From: Bacteroidota bacterium
Lineage (GTDB): Bacteria > Bacteroidota > Bacteroidia > Chitinophagales > Chitinophagaceae
Assembly: GCA_026391455.1 (NCBI GenBank)
Contig: JAPLEH010000022.1
Coordinates: 34,997-98,996, forward strand
Length of the DNA: 64,000 nt
Direction of reading: 5' to 3'
The position numbers and the translations under genes are program-made. Below are positions 61,230-64,000 of the stretch, piece after piece. Positions within the stretch are counted from its first letter, which is position 1; the number at the start of each line of letters is the position of its first letter. The notes beneath the pieces were generated by a model. The model had not been told where the DNA came from. It saw only the letters and a program-made list of their open reading frames with translations, and ran no database searches.

Positions 61230-62588
61230 TTATTTCTTTTCCAATTTTTCAATACGCTGCAACAATTGCTCAATGAGTAACTGCTGTTTTTTTACCTGAT
61301 CTGCCAGTTCAGTGGACTTGCTGGCCGCCAATTGAGATTTAAGATCATTGATCATCACCTGCTGCTCCTGAATGGCTTTAATAGCAAGTACCCCAAACCC
61401 GCTGTAATCCATCGTTAGGACGGGTTTGCTGATGTCCCGGTCATATCGCTGATACACCAGCTCCGGAAAATAAGATTGCACATCCTGGGCCATCAATCCG
61501 ATCATCCGCCGGTCATCGTCTTTGCTGTCTGTATAATGATAACTATACACCGGCAATTGCCGGATCATTTCCAATACGGGCAGCATAGGCCGTATATTCT
61601 TTTTCTTATTTCGGTCAGACAATGCAGTATAAACACCCGTTACCCGGTCAATATTCGCTCGAAGAGATCCGTTTGAATAAAAGTTCAGCGAACTGTCAAT
61701 AGAAGACACATACATCCCCCATTTCAGGTTGATACTGGATGGATGACGCAATGAAAGCTGGTCGCCATTACTGAATCCTGTGATCTGCAGTCTGCCTTCC
61801 GTTACGTTCTTAATATCGGTAGCATAGGCCCCTATACCCACATTGTGATAAAACATTGAAACCGTTGGCGTGTCTAATGTTGCCGTACTCGTGGGAACTG
61901 CAAATGTATAAAAAGCCAGTCCATTGAAACGGTTATCCGAAGGTTGGGTTGGACCCGGGTTTTCGGTATAGGCTGAAATGGCAGCAACCTGCGCATTTGC
62001 CGATGAAGCGGCACCCGTAGAAGTGTACCCATTTTCAAACGTGATGGTGTTTTTCTGCCTGAATTCCCAACCCGTTGCAATTTTACGATTGACACCGGTA
62101 AGCACCAGTGTATTGATATTGTTTTTTGAATTGAGCAAGGCAGAATCCCGTAAACGCAGGATTTTCACTTTGGGGCTGAAATTAAGTACCGACCCCGTGT
62201 AATTGTCGAGTATCTCCACTCCATCAGTTGTATCCTCTAGTTGAATGCCCAATAAACCACCCTTTTTCCAAACCTTATCATTCAGATTATCGGAGAGGCG
62301 TACCCAGGTTAATGCCGTGGTATTGTAATAGTAAAAACCTCTGGCCATATCATTCCGCACACCGGGTTCCGTTGTATTGTACACAAGTAAACCCGTGGAA
62401 GGAAGAGGGATACTGGTCACATCTCGCAGGCTGTCAAGGGACACTTGCGGAATCATCACTCCTTTATTAGTGGATACCATGTGTAATATCGCATTGGCAT
62501 TAGGGCTTGTAGTACCAATGCCCACGTTTTGTGTACGAACAAAAGTTACACTGAGCAGAATTATTGAGAGAAATAGTAGTTTTCGCAT
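61230..62588 (-). CDS. S74-type intramolecular-chaperone (tail-fibre-like) surface protein
   Basis: A 452-residue protein with a signal peptide (cleavage near VRTQNV). The fibre-like leader contains NVGIGTTSPNANAILHM and NKGVMIPQVSLDSL, partly matching the SAILD module of the esterase. A beta-rich middle (about 100-330) is followed by the S74 chaperone domain. That domain has the self-cleavage signature SDRNKKKNIRPM (about 330-341), then VYSYHYTD, MIGLMAQDV and a C-terminal coiled coil. The S74 domain folds a trimeric fibre and cuts itself off at the Ser. It is often phage-like, but here it has a signal peptide and no phage neighbours. Two operator-like sites lie 49-86 bp upstream. Confidence 0.88.
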   Translation of the reverse strand: MRKLLFLSIILLSVTFVRTQNVGIGTTSPNANAILHMVSTNKGVMIPQVSLDSLRDVTSIPLPSTGLLVYNTTEPGVRNDMARGFYYYNTTALTWVRLSDNLNDKVWKKGGLLGIQLEDTTDGVEILDNYTGSVLNFSPKVKILRLRDSALLNSKNNINTLVLTGVNRKIATGWEFRQKNTITFENGYTSTGAASSANAQVAAISAYTENPGPTQPSDNRFNGLAFYTFAVPTSTATLDTPTVSMFYHNVGIGAYATDIKNVTEGRLQITGFSNGDQLSLRHPSSINLKWGMYVSSIDSSLNFYSNGSLRANIDRVTGVYTALSDRNKKKNIRPMLPVLEMIRQLPVYSYHYTDSKDDDRRMIGLMAQDVQSYFPELVYQRYDRDISKPVLTMDYSGFGVLAIKAIQEQQVMINDLKSQLAASKSTELADQVKKQQLLIEQLLQRIEKLEKK

Positions 62589-62636
62589 GTTAAATGGTTT
62601 GTTCCGGAAAGGTAGGTATAATCACTTATGCGAAAT

Positions 62637-62652
62637 TCACCCATTTGAGTGA
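62637..62652 (-). promoter_or_regulatory. TCACCC-ATTT-GAGTGA site upstream of the S74 gene
   Basis: Proximal of a tandem pair, 49-64 bp before ATG 62588; one mismatch in the right arm. It lies 22 nt upstream of a TACCTTTC -7-like box (62607-62614). Confidence 0.6.
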
Positions 62653-62658
62653 TATTAA

Positions 62659-62674
62659 TCACCCAAATGGGTGG
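62659..62674 (-). promoter_or_regulatory. TCACCC-AAAT-GGGTGG site upstream of the S74 gene
   Basis: Distal of the pair, 71-86 bp before ATG 62588; centre-to-centre distance 22 bp, about two helical turns, with the last base of the right arm changed. Confidence 0.6.
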
Positions 62675-62699
62675 CAATATGCCGAAACCTGACCTCTCA

Positions 62700-63002
62700 T
62701 CATTGTCTGTCCCGCCCATTGTGCTTTTTCCGGGCAATGCTGCGCGATGCCCGGTTTTGAGCTGCACTGATCCGGGCCTGCTCTCTGGCAGTTACCTCGC
62801 CATCTTTTTTGGCTTTGTTTTCCAGTCGCTGTATGTTTTCCTGCTGGTGTTCAATACGGCGTTGTTCCCGTTTGGTAAGCTCCCCGCTGTTTACGCCATT
62901 CTCTGTGCGTTGTTCCTGGTTTTCCTGACGCACATTGGTTTGTGCTTTCGACTGCATCATACAGGTTAATGCAAGTACAGTACATACGATTTTCCATTTC
63001 AT
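62700..63002 (-). CDS. Small exported helical repeat protein
   Basis: A protein of about 100 residues from ATG 63002 (MKWKIVCTVLALTC; ATG 63008 is also possible) with a signal peptide (cleavage near SKAQTN). The body is a basic helical repeat: GELTKREQRRIEHQQENIQR and, 30 residues later, GEVTAREQARISAAQNRAS. The unit (G-E-x-T-x-R-E-x-x-R-I) recurs twice and resembles the helical-repeat proteins of related bacteria. Function unknown; it may bind nucleic acid or cell-wall polymers because of the Lys/Arg excess. A TAGAAC-N4-GGGTGA site lies 127-142 bp upstream. Confidence 0.75.
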   Translation of the reverse strand: MKWKIVCTVLALTCMMQSKAQTNVRQENQEQRTENGVNSGELTKREQRRIEHQQENIQRLENKAKKDGEVTAREQARISAAQNRASRSIARKKHNGRDRQ

Positions 63003-63128
63003 AATCATCGTGTTTTTTGGGTTAATGAATAAATTTTTCGGCGAAATCATTAAACATTCAATGGCAAATCCGGATCATACCGGTGCATGTTCACGACATA
63101 AAGATGAATGGAAATAACTCCCCGTATG

Positions 63129-63144
63129 TAGAACCCGGGGGTGA
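63129..63144 (-). promoter_or_regulatory. TAGAAC-CCGG-GGGTGA site upstream of the helical repeat gene
   Basis: Same left arm, spacing and right arm as the site at 57083-57098. It lies 127-142 bp before ATG 63002, just after the response-regulator stop at 63148. Confidence 0.55.
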
Positions 63145-63147
63145 AAT

Positions 63148-63771
63148 TTATTTAAGCATATGATCACGTAAGCGGGCGATGGCTGTGGTTCGGCTCGTTA
63201 CATCCAGTTTGAAATAAGCATTATTGATATGCTTCTTCAATGTATTGATAGCAATGAATAATGCTTCAGCGATCTGTTGATTGGTTTTACCCTCGTACAT
63301 CAGCCGGATCACATCAAACTCCCGGTCGCTCAGCGGCGCCACCAGTTGCTTATTGATCTTGTCAGATGACAATGCCGGCACATGCCGGTTCGAAGCTGAT
63401 GCATGATTGGACAGCGCAATCTCAATGGTGGCATAGAGCGTTTTCTCATTGAAAGGCTTTACAATAAATCCGGCCGGGTTGGTTTTCTTTGCCCGTTCGA
63501 TCGTTTCCTTATCGGAGTAAGAAGTGAGATATACAAAAGGAATAAAATGATGCTGGTTGATGTACTCAGCGATCTCAATACCATCCTTCTCACTTTCGAG
63601 GTTAATATCCAGAATGGCAAAATCCGGTTGCTGCCTTTTCAACTGATAAAAAGCTTCTTCCGAATCATACGCAATACCGGATACTTCAAAATCATTATTA
63701 TTCAGGTACATCCCGATATTTTTTGCAATCAGGGGTTCATCTTCCACGATCAGTACTTTTATTCCGCTCAT
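63148..63771 (-). CDS. LuxR/NarL-type response regulator (module 2)
   Basis: A 207-residue paralogue of module 1. The receiver has IVEDEP (8-13), the phospho-acceptor Asp55 in AILDINLES, FVYLTSYSD and GFIVKPFNE. The LuxR-type output is LSDREFDVIRLMYEGKTNQQ and AINTLKKHINNAYFKL. It starts 1 bp after the kinase stop. The recognition helix is similar but not identical to that of module 1 (NTLKKHINNAY versus NTVKTHLKNIH), so both may read related sites. It is the last gene of module 2. Confidence 0.95.
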   Translation of the reverse strand: MSGIKVLIVEDEPLIAKNIGMYLNNNDFEVSGIAYDSEEAFYQLKRQQPDFAILDINLESEKDGIEIAEYINQHHFIPFVYLTSYSDKETIERAKKTNPAGFIVKPFNEKTLYATIEIALSNHASASNRHVPALSSDKINKQLVAPLSDREFDVIRLMYEGKTNQQIAEALFIAINTLKKHINNAYFKLDVTSRTTAIARLRDHMLK

Positions 63772-63772
63772 G

Positions 63773-64000
63773 TCAGGCAGTGGTTTTAAATTTTGTAATG
63801 ATCAGTTGAACGGCAGTCCCGTTCTCCCTGTTAATATGCATCCGGGCTTTCATCTTTTGTGTAAAAGCCTTGATGATCTCAAAACCGAATGTACTGGTGG
63901 TATCAGGATCAAATCCGGCCGGAAGGCCTACCCCATTATCTTTCACTTCCAGATATAACGCCTGTTCCATTTTCTTCATGGTGATCCAGATATCACCTTT
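63773..64000 (-). CDS. Sensor histidine kinase (module 2), C-terminal end only
   Basis: This is the last 75 residues of a kinase that begins beyond the right edge. The HATPase motifs are visible: LEVKDNGVGLPAG (G1 box), then STFGFEIIKAFTQ (G2-like), ending ITKFKTT, nearly identical to the C-terminus of the module 1 kinase (ITKFKT). It is therefore the likely partner of the adjacent regulator at 63148-63771. The sensor part cannot be seen. Confidence 0.85.
   Translation of the reverse strand, partial: KGDIWITMKKMEQALYLEVKDNGVGLPAGFDPDTTSTFGFEIIKAFTQKMKARMHINRENGTAVQLIITKFKTTA

Overview
The window is one contiguous piece of chromosome from a member of the Bacteroidota, most likely Chitinophagaceae or a close relative. 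The evidence is a SusC/RagA-like TonB-dependent receptor with an N-terminal carboxypeptidase-like domain, a PorG-like outer-membrane protein ending in a CPxF motif, several Bacteroidota-typical families (DUF1599, DoxX with thioredoxin-like tail, DUF2141, tandem-CBM20 MalQ, DUF5117-type metalloprotease), and many TAnnTTTG -7 promoter boxes. I see no tRNA, rRNA, CRISPR array, insertion sequence or prophage. Genes are mostly in short operons; convergent ends often carry rho-independent hairpins.

Layout. 1-2 kb: 5' part of a TonB-dependent receptor (runs off the left edge) behind a DUF3347-like membrane protein. 2.2-7.3 kb: ABC-F ATPase, secreted protein, BON/SH3 pair, ureohydrolase. 7.4-10.9 kb: visibly AT-rich accessory stretch with a MazF toxin behind a large helical partner, two orphan lipoproteins and a DUF6000-like protein. 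11-21 kb: gyrA-TPR operon, saccharopine dehydrogenase, zinc-less sirtuin, DciA/DUF721, peptide-type permease, DoxX protein, DUF1599. 21-30 kb: folP, FKBP lipoprotein with NrnA, ndk, small secreted proteins, TraB/GumN, ATP-grasp enzyme, UbiD decarboxylase. 30-39 kb: PorG-like protein, M13 peptidase, dipeptide epimerase, SIMPL protein, a 420-bp mosaic of short repeated words, MalQ, small membrane proteins. 39-47 kb: YqaE/Pmp3 protein, rplT, rpmI, a broken zinc metalloprotease, infC and thrS. 47-55 kb: two tandem secreted paralogues, TetR regulator, Coa1-like protein, and an EF-G paralogue whose catalytic His is Tyr. 55-64 kb: surface and secreted proteins interleaved with two TPR-HisKA_2 kinase/LuxR-type response regulator modules.

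The most interesting new signal is in 57-63.2 kb. Each of the five transcription units there has, 50-140 bp before its start codon, a 16-bp site of the form TCACCC-N4-GGGTGA or the variant TAGAAC-N4-GGGTGA. The units encode a sensor kinase/response-regulator pair, an S74-type self-cleaving fibre-like protein, an esterase carrying the same N-terminal module as that fibre-like protein, an Ig-like secreted protein and a small helical protein. I infer a local surface-protein regulon controlled by the two LuxR-type regulators.

Other points worth a second look are the separation of infC from rpmI-rplT by a metalloprotease pseudogene (with a perfect separate promoter and a structured leader before rpmI), the MazF/long-partner pair joined TAA-ATG, leaderless-looking promoters, and inverted or direct word arrays in several intergenic gaps. 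Function calls come from reading motifs by eye; no database search was run.
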